From Thermoflavimicrobium dichotomicum (GTDB lineage: Bacteria; Bacillota; Bacilli; Thermoactinomycetales; Thermoactinomycetaceae): DNA of 64,000 nucleotides. Position 1 is the stretch's first letter. Each line of letters starts with the position of its first letter. The stretch spans positions 100,188 to 164,187 of the forward strand of contig NZ_FORR01000006.1 of assembly GCF_900114055.1 (NCBI RefSeq), given 5' to 3'. The translations under genes and the position numbers were made by a program. The notes beneath the pieces are model-generated. The model worked only from the letters and a program-made list of their open reading frames with translations. It was not told the origin of the DNA and ran no database searches. This document shows, one piece after another, positions 27,318 to 36,078 of the stretch.

Positions 27318-27617
27318 TTATTTTCTGATGCGAAATGCAGCATTCAACTGCCCGCGGATCATTTGGTCGCGTACTTTCCGGTCTTTTATCCTTTTCTCTA
27401 TCTTTTTAATTTCGGATGTTTGTAAGCCATCCTCCATTTTGTTGGCGATGTCTATTAACTTTTCCACGTCTGAAAATGAATACTTCCGCGTTCCTCCTTC
27501 AGTTCGTGCCGGAAAAATCAACTTTCTCTCCTCATAGTATCGAATTTGCCTTAACGACAGTCCTGTTAGCTCACTCACTGTTCCAATACCAATGACTTTT
27601 TGATCTTTATAGGACAT
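27318..27617 (-). CDS. tnrA: TnrA, global nitrogen regulator (MerR family)
   Basis: Regulator of nitrogen-limitation genes, controlled by feedback-inhibited glutamine synthetase. The 99-aa protein starts [33 protein letters not shown], the MerR-type winged HTH of TnrA, and ends in [12 protein letters not shown], close to the C-terminal glutamine-synthetase-binding signal of B. subtilis TnrA (GQLNAHF...). The short tail separates it from GlnR, which is longer. GGGGTGA precedes the ATG by 8 nt. A perfect TnrA box lies 56 bp upstream, implying autoregulation. Confidence 0.92.
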   Translation of the reverse strand: MSYKDQKVIGIGTVSELTGLSLRQIRYYEERKLIFPARTEGGTRKYSFSDVEKLIDIANKMEDGLQTSEIKKIEKRIKDRKVRDQMIRGQLNAAFRIRK

Positions 27618-27672
27618 GAATCATTCACCCCGCTTTTACTTTATCATAAGAGAAACTCCTTAATATCATTTT

Positions 27673-27689
27673 TGTAAGATAATATAACA
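27673..27689. promoter_or_regulatory. TnrA/GlnR box 1
   Basis: TGTAAGATAATATAACA is a perfect match to TGTNA-N7-TNACA. It is centred about 45 bp upstream of a probable tnrA start site (minus-strand -10 TATGAT at 27648-27643), a typical position for TnrA activation. Confidence 0.85.
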
Positions 27690-27715
27690 TGATTTCAAGA
27701 TGTATAAAAGTTTTA

Positions 27716-27732
27716 TGTCAGAAAATCTAACA
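27716..27732. promoter_or_regulatory. TnrA/GlnR box 2
   Basis: TGTCAGAAAATCTAACA is a second perfect match. It is centred near -51 relative to the start site expected from a CATACT -10 element at 27763-27768, so it should activate the LrgAB operon. Confidence 0.85.
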
Positions 27733-27799
27733 CATTTGTAGAAAAATAGATAAACCATATGTCATACTTGGTTCTAAAGAAGTGGGAGATGGCTTTCAA

Positions 27800-28156
27800 A
27801 TGATACGGATCATTATTCAGTTTTTTACCATATTCGTGATCTATCTTATTGGAAACCTCATTGTGACATGGCTGCATCTTCCTTTACCTGGGGCTGTTGT
27901 TGGGATGGTTTTGCTGTTTATTGCATTGTTATTGGGTATTTGCAGAGTGACATGGGTCGAAAGGATTGCCCAGTTGCATATTAAACATATTACACTTTTG
28001 TTCATTCCTTCCATCATTGGTGTATTGCGCTATATTGGAATTTTCCAAACGGAAGGACTAAAACTGGCTGTCATATTGATTGCAAGCAGTTTGGTCGTCT
28101 TATTTGTTACGGCCTATACTGCTGAGTATTACGAAAACAAAAAAAGGAGGAAGTAG
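27800..28156 (+). CDS. LrgA/CidA-family membrane protein
   Basis: Holin-like or transporter-associated protein of 118 aa with four hydrophobic segments. IGNLIVTWLHLPLPGAVVGMVLLFIALL is the LrgA/CidA family core, and the end is basic (NKKRRK). The ATG at 27800 with GGGAGAT 9 nt upstream gives the usual N-terminus. In other bacteria LrgAB-type pairs act in pyruvate or glycolate export and cell lysis control. It is the first gene of an operon with an LrgB gene and a Crh-like gene, behind a TnrA box. Confidence 0.85.
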   Translation: MIRIIIQFFTIFVIYLIGNLIVTWLHLPLPGAVVGMVLLFIALLLGICRVTWVERIAQLHIKHITLLFIPSIIGVLRYIGIFQTEGLKLAVILIASSLVVLFVTAYTAEYYENKKRRK

Positions 28157-28157
28157 A

Positions 28158-28847
28158 ATGGAAGCCTTAATCGGTAACACATTCTTATGCACCGTGATAA
28201 CCTTTGCGAGTTATGTGATAGGGGTAAAGATATTTCGGAAATTTAATAAATATTGGCTAAACCCGCTGTATACTGTCACGATTATTGTCATATCCTTATT
28301 GTCTTTTTTCCATGTGGATTATGGTCATTATACATCCGGAGCTGGTATTTTCTCGCTACTTTTGGGTACGGCCACTGTTTCCCTGGCTGTTCCCTTATAC
28401 AAGCAGATGAGAATGCTAAAAAAACATCTCTGGATCATCGTTTACAGTGTTTCGAGTGGAACGTTAGCAGGCGTTGTTTGTGTCATGATGTTAGCAAATG
28501 AGGTGCATTTAAATAAAGATCTGATGCTTTCTTTGATACCGAAATCGGTTACTGTGCCTATTGCTCTATCCATTTCCCGCTCACTGGGGGGTATCCCTTC
28601 CCTCACGGTTCTGTTTGTAGTCATATCTGCTGTTTTCTCACTTGTCACTGCACCTCTGTTTTTAAAGCTCGGACAAATCAGAAGTAGAATTGCCAAAGGA
28701 TTAGCATTGGGTACTTCAGCTCAGGCAATCGGAGCGAGCCGTGCATTTGAATGGGGGGAACTGGAAGGAACAATGGGCATCATCGCAATGAGTATCTCTC
28801 CACTGTTTATGTCCTTGATTACTCCACTTTTATTTAATCTTTCATAA
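28158..28847 (+). CDS. LrgB-family membrane protein
   Basis: Partner of the LrgA-type protein; 229 aa with about six to seven membrane segments. The family signature is clear in LIPKSVTVPIALSISRSLGGIPSLT (about 123-147) and LGTSAQAIGASRAFEWGELEGTMG near the C-terminus. GGAGG lies in front of the ATG, which follows the LrgA stop by one base. An earlier in-frame start lies inside the LrgA gene and has no ribosome binding site. Confidence 0.9.
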   Translation: MEALIGNTFLCTVITFASYVIGVKIFRKFNKYWLNPLYTVTIIVISLLSFFHVDYGHYTSGAGIFSLLLGTATVSLAVPLYKQMRMLKKHLWIIVYSVSSGTLAGVVCVMMLANEVHLNKDLMLSLIPKSVTVPIALSISRSLGGIPSLTVLFVVISAVFSLVTAPLFLKLGQIRSRIAKGLALGTSAQAIGASRAFEWGELEGTMGIIAMSISPLFMSLITPLLFNLS

Positions 28848-28861
28848 AAGAGGTGATCATC

Positions 28862-29158
28862 ATGGTAGAACGCACTGCTCAATGTCAAATCGCTTCAAGT
28901 ATCAACCTGGCAATGGTTATTCAATTTGTTAAAAAAGCAAATCAATTCAATAGCTATATCCTGATTGAAACAGATAAGTCAACCGTTAATGCCAAAAGTT
29001 TACTTGCCATGTGTTTGTTAGTCCCGAGCTTTATAAACTGTACCGTCACTTTACGTGCCTTAGGTACAGATGCAGAAATCGCCTTGGCATACTTAAAAGA
29101 TATGCTTTCTGATCGCTTCAAACCTTGTACAAATAGCCGGGAAAAGATATCCTCATGA
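28862..29158 (+). CDS. Crh-like HPr paralogue lacking the catalytic histidine
   Basis: A 98-aa HPr-fold protein. Aligned without gaps to HPr/Crh, position 15 is Asn instead of the phospho-accepting His, while Ser46 is kept in VNAKSLLAM (Crh has VNAKSIMGL). So it cannot carry PTS phosphate but might be a target of HPr kinase/phosphorylase, like Crh. The C-terminal tail (DRFKPCTNSREKISS) is longer than usual. GAGGTG lies just before the ATG. Its place in an LrgAB operon under TnrA control is unusual and suggests a carbon-nitrogen link; this is inference. Confidence 0.75.
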   Translation: MVERTAQCQIASSINLAMVIQFVKKANQFNSYILIETDKSTVNAKSLLAMCLLVPSFINCTVTLRALGTDAEIALAYLKDMLSDRFKPCTNSREKISS

Positions 29159-29298
29159 TTTTTTGTAGGAAATCGAGGAGGCGTTTGTTTCTTGGGAGCG
29201 AAAGAGTGTTATAATAAAAAGATTTTATTGTTATCTATGTATATAAATCTAATTTATAATAATGTTATACTGCCAGTCAGATGGCATTAAGTAGGAAA

Positions 29299-29335
29299 AG
29301 CAACACATTATAGAGGAAATGTGTTGCTTATTATT
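29299..29335 (+). terminator. Hairpin downstream of the LrgAB operon
   Basis: AGCAACACAT (29299-29308) / ATGTGTTGCT (29319-29328) followed by TATTATTATTATT; a plausible but T-interrupted terminator. Confidence 0.5.
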
Positions 29336-29408
29336 ATTATTATTTTCTAGGTGATTCTTATCAGTAACTAAGGAAAAATAGAAATAGAAGCAAAGTGAGG
29401 TGAGACAA

Positions 29409-30146
29409 GTGCGACTAACTGTACTAGGCTGCCAATCTCCATTCCCTGCGGCGGATGGTGCAACCATTGGGTATCTACTCGAAGTAGGAGGCAAGCGCAT
29501 TTTAATGGATTGTGGAAGTGGTGTATTGGCTCAATTAGCAAAAAAGTGTAAACCATATGAGTTGGATCTTGTGCTAATTTCACATTTACATCACGACCAT
29601 ATTAGCGATTTTTTTGTTTTGCAATATGCTTTACTTGTCGCGAACCAATTCCAGAAAAGAAACCAACCTTTATCCGTATGGGCTCCTTCCGAACCAAAAG
29701 GATGGTTTGAAAAATTATCTTATCGCAATTATATTCTATTGCAAGCTATTACTGAAGGAAAAACGGTTTCATTGGAAGGGGTAAACATTTCCTTTTTCTT
29801 AACAGATCATGCAGTACCCTGTTATGCCATGAAGATCGAATATGATGGAAAAGTCCTATTATATGGAGCAGATGCTGGCCCGAGAACGGATTGGACTCGA
29901 ATGGCGATCGAGCCGGATTTGTTTATCTGTGAAGCTTCATTTTTACACAAAGATTTGCCTGCTGATCCGATTGGCCATTTATCTGCCAAACAAGCAGCTC
30001 AAGCAGCAAACCAAATCAAGGCGAGGCGTTTGCTGCTCACACATCTTTATCCAGAATTAGATCCTTTACAACTAAAACAGGAAGCAGAACAAGAGTATCA
30101 TCAAGAATTATTGGTGGCAGAGATCGGATTGGAAATAAATTTGTAA
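29409..30146 (+). CDS. MBL-fold metallo-hydrolase (YhfI-like)
   Basis: Metallo-beta-lactamase-fold hydrolase of 245 aa. The zinc motif HLHHDH is at about residues 57-62 after the family start RLTVLGCQSPFPAADGATIGYLLEVGGKRILMDCGSGVL; later ligands occur in FLTDHAVPCYAM, YGADAG and LTHLYPE. GAGGTGA lies 5 nt before the chosen GTG; a GTG three codons earlier sits on the ribosome binding site. Substrate unknown (RNase Z/phosphodiesterase-like). A decayed relative of this gene appears at 48.95-49.14 kb. Confidence 0.85.
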   Translation: MRLTVLGCQSPFPAADGATIGYLLEVGGKRILMDCGSGVLAQLAKKCKPYELDLVLISHLHHDHISDFFVLQYALLVANQFQKRNQPLSVWAPSEPKGWFEKLSYRNYILLQAITEGKTVSLEGVNISFFLTDHAVPCYAMKIEYDGKVLLYGADAGPRTDWTRMAIEPDLFICEASFLHKDLPADPIGHLSAKQAAQAANQIKARRLLLTHLYPELDPLQLKQEAEQEYHQELLVAEIGLEINL

Positions 30147-30150
30147 ATGT

Positions 30151-30185
30151 TTCAAGCCAATGTAATTCGATTACATTGGCTTGAA
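30151..30185. terminator. Bidirectional hairpin between convergent genes
   Basis: Perfect 15-bp inverted repeat TTCAAGCCAATGTAA (30151-30165) / complement (30171-30185) with a 5-nt loop, between the MBL gene (+) and the amidase (-). Confidence 0.7.
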
Positions 30186-30197
30186 GTCAACAATTTT

Positions 30198-30941
30198 TTA
30201 GAATCCCCACCAGTAAACATGCATACCCTGTGCATATTGTGTTGCCAGAGTTTGACGGAAATTCGAATTGGCAAGGTTTGCAGCATCAGTAGGATTCGTA
30301 ATAAAACCAGTCTCTCCTAACGAAGCTGGCATGTTTGTATACTTCAGAACATAAAATCCAGCTTCCTTCACACCACGGAGAACAGAGTATGAGTTTTTCA
30401 ATTTATTATAAATGTCAGTAGCTAACCTGGTTCCGTTTACACTTCCATAGTAGTGGTAGGTTTCTAGCCCACTTGCAGCAGGATCGGTGTAACTATTGAT
30501 ATGCATGGAAACAAAAAAGTCAGCTCCTACATTATTTGCCAAAGCAACCCGGTTTTCTAAGGACACAGTGGTATCTGAGCTACGGGTCATATATACCGTG
30601 ACAGGGTAATTTGCTAACAAGTAAGCTCTTGATTTTAAAGCAATATCTAGAGTAATGTTTTTCTCCTGAAGATTGTTTCCAATCGCTCCAGGATCAGAAC
30701 CGCCATGGCCTGGATCGATTACAATGATAGGATTGGCAAGTGCTGAAGCTCTTTTATCTTTTGGGGCTTTTGTATCAAGTACTTTCTTTAATGCAGGATC
30801 ATAGTTAGCAGGAGGCGGAGCAGTGTCCCACATGGGTTCATTTGCGATTTGGGGACCTTTCTCCGCTGCAAACGCAACAGGTGAAACAGACATGACACTT
30901 AAACAGAACGCGGCTGCCAATAAAAAGAAAGTTTTTTTCAT
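30198..30941 (-). CDS. Secreted N-acetylmuramoyl-L-alanine amidase (Amidase_3)
   Basis: Cell-wall hydrolase that cuts the amide bond between MurNAc and the stem peptide. The 247-aa protein has a Sec signal peptide ending near SPVAFAAEK (about residue 26), a short linker, then an Amidase_3 domain: zinc His in VIDPGHGGSDPGAIG (about 73-87), Glu in LQEKNITL, His in SMHINSYTD, and catalytic Glu in LGETGFITN. No cell-wall-binding repeats are present. It lies 25 nt downstream of a PrsA/SurA-like gene on the same strand. Confidence 0.9.
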   Translation of the reverse strand: MKKTFFLLAAAFCLSVMSVSPVAFAAEKGPQIANEPMWDTAPPPANYDPALKKVLDTKAPKDKRASALANPIIVIDPGHGGSDPGAIGNNLQEKNITLDIALKSRAYLLANYPVTVYMTRSSDTTVSLENRVALANNVGADFFVSMHINSYTDPAASGLETYHYYGSVNGTRLATDIYNKLKNSYSVLRGVKEAGFYVLKYTNMPASLGETGFITNPTDAANLANSNFRQTLATQYAQGMHVYWWGF

Positions 30942-30966
30942 ACTAATGATTCATCTCCTTCATTTA

Positions 30967-31953
30967 TTAATCAGTTGAACTGAAAATCAGTTGGACATTG
31001 ACAGGAAAATCATAAATAAACGCAATTAATGGATCACGCGAAAGATTATGAATAAACAGCCGATAATTACTGGTCTTTTTTTTGGCTTCCAGCCAGTCTT
31101 GTAAGACAACCTTTTGCTTTTCAAAAAGAAGAGTGGAGTAAATTTTTTGATTCACTTCGCTTAACGGCTGCTGACGAGGCGGCTCAATTCGTTCTACTTG
31201 AAACCAATAGATCCAATCATCTACACGAATAGGACCATATAGCTTGTTCTTGGTAGCCTGAAACATTTTAGTGGACACTTGCAAACCTACTTTATCCTTC
31301 ATTTGTAGTTGAGGTATAAGTTCTGACCATTCACCATAAATATTTTTATTATTTCGGTTATTATCGAAAATATTTTTAAAATTTTTTTCATTCATGTACT
31401 TTGAAATTTGGACCAAATCATTACTCCTATCTTTTACTCTTATATATCGAATTGTTCTCAGTTCAGGAATCTTAAATGCTTCTAGATGTGTTAGATAGAA
31501 ATTCTTTATTTCATCCTGAGTTATGACGATATTTTTTGTGACATGATTTTTTACCTGAAAGCCTATCATAGATCTGCGAATATTTTGTTTGCTTTCTTCC
31601 TCTGTTATTTTTAATTGTTTCAATTGTACTGCACGCTCTTCTTTTGTCTTTCCAAGCTGATTGAGTTGCTGTTGAATTGCTTGGTCAGAAACATCTATTC
31701 CCATCTTTTTTGCTTGAAACAACACTAGATCTTCTAAGCTTCTTTGCTTGATCATATATATTTCATCAGATTTGGTGTATTGTGAAGTTGGAAAATATAC
31801 ATGTTTTATACTTTCCCAGTCATCTTTCCGAAATGAATCATTCCCTACTATATAAAGTAAAGGATTATAGTACATTTCGATACATATACTCAAAAGGGTT
31901 AGCATTAATAACATATAAAATATCAATTTTCGCATTGAAACCGATTTATTCAT
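30967..31953 (-). CDS. PrsA/SurA-like membrane-anchored foldase
   Basis: Extracytoplasmic chaperone/peptidyl-prolyl isomerase type of 328 aa. An N-terminal membrane anchor (about 9-28) is followed by a SurA-like N-domain (QAIQQQLNQLGKTKEERAVQLKQLKITEEE...) and a parvulin-like domain in the second half (LRTIRYIRVKDRS..., WSELIPQLQMKDKVG, YGPIRVDDWIYWFQVERIE). Typical PPIase catalytic residues are not clearly conserved, so activity is uncertain. There is no lipobox Cys, so it is not a PrsA lipoprotein. GGAGG lies 5 nt before the ATG. Probably co-transcribed with the amidase. Confidence 0.75.
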   Translation of the reverse strand: MNKSVSMRKLIFYMLLMLTLLSICIEMYYNPLLYIVGNDSFRKDDWESIKHVYFPTSQYTKSDEIYMIKQRSLEDLVLFQAKKMGIDVSDQAIQQQLNQLGKTKEERAVQLKQLKITEEESKQNIRRSMIGFQVKNHVTKNIVITQDEIKNFYLTHLEAFKIPELRTIRYIRVKDRSNDLVQISKYMNEKNFKNIFDNNRNNKNIYGEWSELIPQLQMKDKVGLQVSTKMFQATKNKLYGPIRVDDWIYWFQVERIEPPRQQPLSEVNQKIYSTLLFEKQKVVLQDWLEAKKKTSNYRLFIHNLSRDPLIAFIYDFPVNVQLIFSSTD

Positions 31954-31972
31954 TCAATCCTCCGAATAAATT

Positions 31973-32188
31973 CTAAATGTTAATACATAAATGACTGGAT
32001 GAAACTAATTCGCTTTCGCAGTTAATGACTGTGTGATTCATATTAAAAGTCGAATGAAACCATTTCAAAATCACAAAAAATAATGAACCTTTAGTTTGAT
32101 GAGGACTAACCACGAATGCCCCATGATCGCTAACGTTACCAACTCCTTCAAATAAAATGCATACGATGAATATCACTGGATTTTTCAT
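31973..32188 (-). CDS. Short hypothetical protein, weakly GerPA/GerPF-like
   Basis: A 71-aa open frame ending 20 nt before the foldase gene. The central GVGNVSDHGAFVVSPHQTKGS faintly recalls the GxV...G...SPKSTSK pattern of GerPA/GerPF spore germination proteins. The start ATG has no clear ribosome binding site (AT-rich upstream), and the second half has no match in my memory. It may be a decayed or unusual spore gene, or not a gene. Confidence 0.35.
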   Translation of the reverse strand: MKNPVIFIVCILFEGVGNVSDHGAFVVSPHQTKGSLFFVILKWFHSTFNMNHTVINCESELVSSSHLCINI

Positions 32189-32515
32189 TATAATATAAGC
32201 TAATAAATATACTTTATATATTGATTTTAAGAAATTATTATTTGTATATTTATAATACTCTTTTAAATGTTATTTGTAAATAATTATTCTATTAAAAAAT
32301 AATACTTTTCGTTCAATTGTTTACTTGACCATATATGTTAATAATAGTTAAGCATAATTGGCTTGTTAATTAAATGAATAGTGCAGAAACAAAGGGGAAA
32401 ATGGTACTATTGAATCCAAATTTAGCATCATATAAGGAACGAGTCCATATTGTAAAAATCTGGATTCGTTCCTTTTCCTGTTCCTTATAATTTCCTTTAA
32501 AGGCCTTCCTTTAGA
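32189..32515. other. AT-rich gap with a hairpin (no gene)
   Basis: Very AT-rich sequence without a supported gene. A 14-bp hairpin (AAGGAACGAGTCCA with one G-U to TGGATTCGTTCCTT, about 32436-32474) may terminate transcription. A 38-codon open frame from 32375 lacks a ribosome binding site. Confidence 0.5.
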
Positions 32516-33142
32516 TTATTGATCAACCTCAGGCACAAAAATCTTTTCATAACAATACTCTCCATCTGCTTCTTGAATGCGAATGACAGCAGCATTTTCA
32601 ACGGGCTTAAAAGATTCAAGTTTTTCAACAGGCCAATTCATTATAAATGCAAGCAGCATTTGAATAAAGGCGCCATGAGTAACCACAATCAGGTTTTCGT
32701 ATCGTTGCTGCCGCTCAAGTCGTTGGACAACGGTATGCATAAACATAGAAGACCGGAGATATACATCCGCAAGTGATTCCCCGTTCGGATAACGGTAATA
32801 AAATCGACCCGCTGCTTTAAATTCCTTTTTGGCTTGAGGAGTTCGATGATTAAAATCGTACAGATTTCCCAGCTCCCATTCCCGGAGAAGAGGATTTTCA
32901 TAGAAAGGCGTTCCTTCGGGAAGCAAGGCGTGAATGGCTTTCGCTGTCTCCATGGTTCTAAGATATGGGGATGAGTAGAGAATCATGCTGCCTTTGACAT
33001 GATCTTTTATAAATTGTGCAGTGACCTGCGCCTGTTTTCTGCCTAGCTCTGTAAGATTGTGTTTAGAATCGTGGGTATGAGCCATGCGAAAACGGTCTAC
33101 ATTATGCTCAGATTCACCGTGACGAATTAAATAGATATTCAA
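32516..33142 (-). CDS. Histidine phosphatase superfamily protein
   Basis: Phosphoglycerate-mutase-like phosphatase of 208 aa. The catalytic RHG motif is in YLIRHGESEHN (about 4-14), LTELGRKQAQ follows, YSSPYLRTMETA is the second basic motif, and the second catalytic His is in VVTHGAFIQML. I choose the TTG with GGAGG 8 nt upstream, which places IYLIRHGE at the N-terminus as usual; an upstream TTG overlaps the ribosome binding site. Substrate unknown. Confidence 0.85.
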   Translation of the reverse strand: MNIYLIRHGESEHNVDRFRMAHTHDSKHNLTELGRKQAQVTAQFIKDHVKGSMILYSSPYLRTMETAKAIHALLPEGTPFYENPLLREWELGNLYDFNHRTPQAKKEFKAAGRFYYRYPNGESLADVYLRSSMFMHTVVQRLERQQRYENLIVVTHGAFIQMLLAFIMNWPVEKLESFKPVENAAVIRIQEADGEYCYEKIFVPEVDQ

Positions 33143-33244
33143 TTTCTGTTCCTCCAATATATCCAATTTTCATATCATTTATATAATAGTAGCATTTTTA
33201 TAGCTAATGGTCATGTGTGAAAAGAGGAAAAAACGAATAAATAT

Positions 33245-33273
33245 TTGAATAATAATATATATTGAAATATAAT
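33245..33273 (+). promoter_or_regulatory. Promoter of the Liv operon
   Basis: TTGAAT (33245-33250), 17-bp spacer, TATAAT (33268-33273). The TetR-type operator lies 23 bp downstream of the -10, where bound repressor would block transcription. Confidence 0.65.
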
Positions 33274-33295
33274 ATAAAAAACTGATATTAAACAT

Positions 33296-33309
33296 ACCAA
33301 CTGGTTAGT
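33296..33309. promoter_or_regulatory. TetR-type operator 1 (Liv operon)
   Basis: ACCAACTGGTTAGT, near-palindromic (ACYAAC-YR-GTTRGT). The same 14-mer occurs upstream of the acyl-CoA dehydrogenase at 38177. Confidence 0.7.
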
Positions 33310-33418
33310 TAGTTGGATAAATGGAGGTGGATCATTTTCATATTTGATTGCGAACGCCCAAATCAAAAAAGGAATAAGCCCGTCACATATGAAGAGAAGC
33401 ATACAGAGGGGGATTGGA

Positions 33419-34282
33419 GTGGAATTATTTTTTCAGCAGATCGTCAATGGCCTTGTACTTGGCAGTATTTATAGCCTGGTGGCTCTTGGCATCACGTTGA
33501 TCTATGGAATTATGCAACTACCGAACTTTGCACACGGCCATTTGTATATGTTAGGTGCCTATGTAACGTTTTTCATGATCACTCATTACGGTTTAAGTTA
33601 TTGGCCAGCCATCCTGTTCTCCGTGGCGGCACTTGTCGTTATTGGCATGTTACTTGAGAGACTTGTGTTTCGCCCATTGCATCATGCACCTCATATCAAC
33701 TCGATGATCGCGTCAATTGGAGTCATGCTGTTCATTGAAGCAACTGCCCGCAAGATGTGGGGATCTGATTATCGCCGCCTTGATTCCCCGTATGATGGAG
33801 TCATCGACCTGTTTGGACTTACCATCACGGAACAACGGATCATTGTCATTTTGTCGGCCATTGCCCTGATGATCGGGTTGAATCTGTTTTTGAAGCGAAC
33901 GGTAATCGGTTCAACGATTGAAGCGATGGCTCAAAACAGAGAAGGGGCTTTCCTTGTCGGCATTAACGCCAATAAAGTTTCTCTCATGACCTTCGCCATT
34001 GCATCGGGACTGGCCGCGGCTGCCGCTTCATTAGCCGCACCAATCAACCTTGTTTATCCCTCGATGGGGGCGATGGTGAACCTGAAAGCGTTTGTGATTA
34101 TTGTCCTTGGCGGAATGGGAAGCATTCCAGGGGCTGTGCTCGGAGGCTACATTCTTGGATTGGCAGAAAGTATATCAGGAACTTACATTAACAGTGAGTA
34201 TAAAGACCTGGCTGCGTTTGCCCTCTTAGTATTCATTCTAACCGTTAGACCAACCGGACTGTTTGCGAAGGAGGCCCGATAA
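33419..34282 (+). CDS. Branched-chain amino acid-type ABC transporter permease (LivH)
   Basis: First permease of a Liv-type ABC importer (287 aa, about eight membrane helices). ELFFQQIVNGLVLGSIYSLVALGITLIYGIMQLPNFAHG is the classical LivH start, and NLVYPSMGAMVNLKAFVIIVLGGMGSIPGAVLGGYILGLAE is the EAA-like loop that docks the ATPase. The GTG at 33419 follows AGAGGGGGA; a longer in-frame version reaches back into the leader without support. It heads an operon of two permeases, two ATPases and a binding protein. The catabolic context suggests the substrate is a carboxylic acid rather than an amino acid. Confidence 0.88.
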   Translation: MELFFQQIVNGLVLGSIYSLVALGITLIYGIMQLPNFAHGHLYMLGAYVTFFMITHYGLSYWPAILFSVAALVVIGMLLERLVFRPLHHAPHINSMIASIGVMLFIEATARKMWGSDYRRLDSPYDGVIDLFGLTITEQRIIVILSAIALMIGLNLFLKRTVIGSTIEAMAQNREGAFLVGINANKVSLMTFAIASGLAAAAASLAAPINLVYPSMGAMVNLKAFVIIVLGGMGSIPGAVLGGYILGLAESISGTYINSEYKDLAAFALLVFILTVRPTGLFAKEAR

Positions 34283-34283
34283 A

Positions 34284-35315
34284 ATGAGATCTTTCCCGGC
34301 CTCAAAATGGGTTGTGCCCGCATTGCTCCTTGTTGCATTGGCCATTCCTTTGCTCACTGACAATTCCTACTATCTGAATATGCTCATTATGATATTCATC
34401 TGGACGATAGCAGTAAGCGGAATGAATATGATTGCCGGATATGCCGGGCAGTTGTCATTGGCCCACGCCGGATTTTTTGGTATGGGTGCATATACATTAG
34501 GGCTTCTGATGGCGAAAGCGCAGATGTCATTTCTGGTGTCACTGGTGATGGCGGTCGCTTTGACAGGAATTGTCGGAGCGGTGGTAGGGATGATCTCGCT
34601 TCGCTTGAAGGGTCACTATTTTGCGATCTTTTCTCTCTGCATGGGAGTCATCATTTCCCTAGTCATTGAAAAATGGGAATCGTTGACTGAGGGGGTTCGC
34701 GGGCTACTTGGGATCCCCATTCCGAAAATCGGTTCATTTGAATTTTCGACCGTCACCTCCCAGTACTACTTGATACTGTTCTTCCTTGTACTTGCCATGT
34801 TTGTGAATCGACAAATTGTACAATCGTTAGTCGGAAGAACATTCATTTCAATCCGAAACAGTGAAGAGTTGGCAGAGGCACTGGGAATTAACGTAATGCA
34901 GAGTAAAATACTGGCATTCGTTCATTCAACTGTGTTGGCTGGACTGGCTGGTGCATTGTATGCAGGTTATCTCCGATTCCTCGGCCCGGAAGTCGCTTCC
35001 ATTGAACATGCATTTGAAATGTTGTTGTATCTGCTGGTTGGCGGAATCAGCACTTTGTGGGGCCCTTTGGTGGGAACTGCGCTTGTGATGGCCATGATGC
35101 AATTGCTTCAGTCCTGGCAGGACTATCGCATGATCATTTTTGGCCCAATCCTCGTACTGATTGTCATGTTCCTGCCGCATGGGATTATGGGAGCGTTGGC
35201 CCGTCTAAAAATGAAACGTCAGTCTGTTTTGCCGGAAACTATCGATAATGAGAATCGGGTAATCGAAAAAGGGACAACCGACCGGAGATTGGCTGGGGGG
35301 GAAATCGATGCTTAA
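34284..35315 (+). CDS. Branched-chain amino acid-type ABC transporter permease (LivM)
   Basis: Second permease (343 aa). Family features are MNMIAGYAGQLSLAHAGFFGMGAYTLGLL, LRLKGHYFAIFSLCMGV, and AGALYAGYLRFLGPEVASIEHAFEMLLYLLVGGISTLWGPLVG. AAGGAGG precedes the ATG, one base after the LivH stop. A polar tail of about 30 residues extends beyond the last membrane helix. The end overlaps livG by 8 nt. Confidence 0.9.
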   Translation: MRSFPASKWVVPALLLVALAIPLLTDNSYYLNMLIMIFIWTIAVSGMNMIAGYAGQLSLAHAGFFGMGAYTLGLLMAKAQMSFLVSLVMAVALTGIVGAVVGMISLRLKGHYFAIFSLCMGVIISLVIEKWESLTEGVRGLLGIPIPKIGSFEFSTVTSQYYLILFFLVLAMFVNRQIVQSLVGRTFISIRNSEELAEALGINVMQSKILAFVHSTVLAGLAGALYAGYLRFLGPEVASIEHAFEMLLYLLVGGISTLWGPLVGTALVMAMMQLLQSWQDYRMIIFGPILVLIVMFLPHGIMGALARLKMKRQSVLPETIDNENRVIEKGTTDRRLAGGEIDA

Positions 35316-36078
35316 AACCGAAAAATTAACGAAAAGTTTTGGCGGGAACATAGCGGTAAATGCGGTAGATTTCCAAATCAATCAAGGTGAGATCACGGCG
35401 ATCATTGGTCCCAACGGAGCAGGAAAAACCACCTTCTTCAATCTGATCAGCGGACTTCATAGACCCACCTCCGGCAAAATATTCCTTGAAGGTGAGGATG
35501 TAACGAATAAACCCTCCTATGAAATAGCGAAGATGGGAATCGCACGCACGTTTCAAACAACGAAATTGTTTGCTGAAGCTACTGTGATGGATAATCTGAT
35601 TATCGGACATCGGCTTAGAACGAAAAGCGGGTTTTGGAGTGCCGTGATACGCAGCAAACGGTATCGAAAAGAAGAAAGCGAGTGCAGGGAAAAAGCCCTG
35701 CAAGTGCTTGAATTTGTCGGAGCTTCTGAGCTGGCCAACCGGCCGGTGGCGAGCATTTCACAGGAAGAGCAGAAAAGAGTGGCAATCGCGTTAGCTTTAG
35801 CTACCGATCCAAAGCTGGTCCTGCTGGATGAACCTGCAGCCGGCATTAACGCTGATGAAACGAGTGGCCTGGCAGAACTGATCAAAAAAATGAAGCAAGC
35901 AGGTCTGACGATATGCATTATTGAGCACAAAATGCAAATGATCATGAATCTTGCTGACCGGATCATGGTTTTGAACCAGGGTACAAAGATAGCGGAAGGA
36001 ACACCGGCTGAAATCAGTCGGAATGAAACGGTGATTGAGGCTTACTTGGGAGGGACCCCGCATGCTCAAGCTCATTGA
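35308..36078 (+). CDS. ABC transporter ATPase (LivG)
   Basis: ATPase subunit (256 aa) of the Liv-type importer. Walker [10 protein letters not shown] (about 34-42), signature [18 protein letters not shown] (a variant of LSGGQ), Walker [13 protein letters not shown] and H-loop [15 protein letters not shown] is typical of LivG. Its 3' end overlaps the LivF gene. The signature SISQEEQKR is less common than SYGQQR but found in this family. Confidence 0.92.
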   Translation: MLKTEKLTKSFGGNIAVNAVDFQINQGEITAIIGPNGAGKTTFFNLISGLHRPTSGKIFLEGEDVTNKPSYEIAKMGIARTFQTTKLFAEATVMDNLIIGHRLRTKSGFWSAVIRSKRYRKEESECREKALQVLEFVGASELANRPVASISQEEQKRVAIALALATDPKLVLLDEPAAGINADETSGLAELIKKMKQAGLTICIIEHKMQMIMNLADRIMVLNQGTKIAEGTPAEISRNETVIEAYLGGTPHAQAH

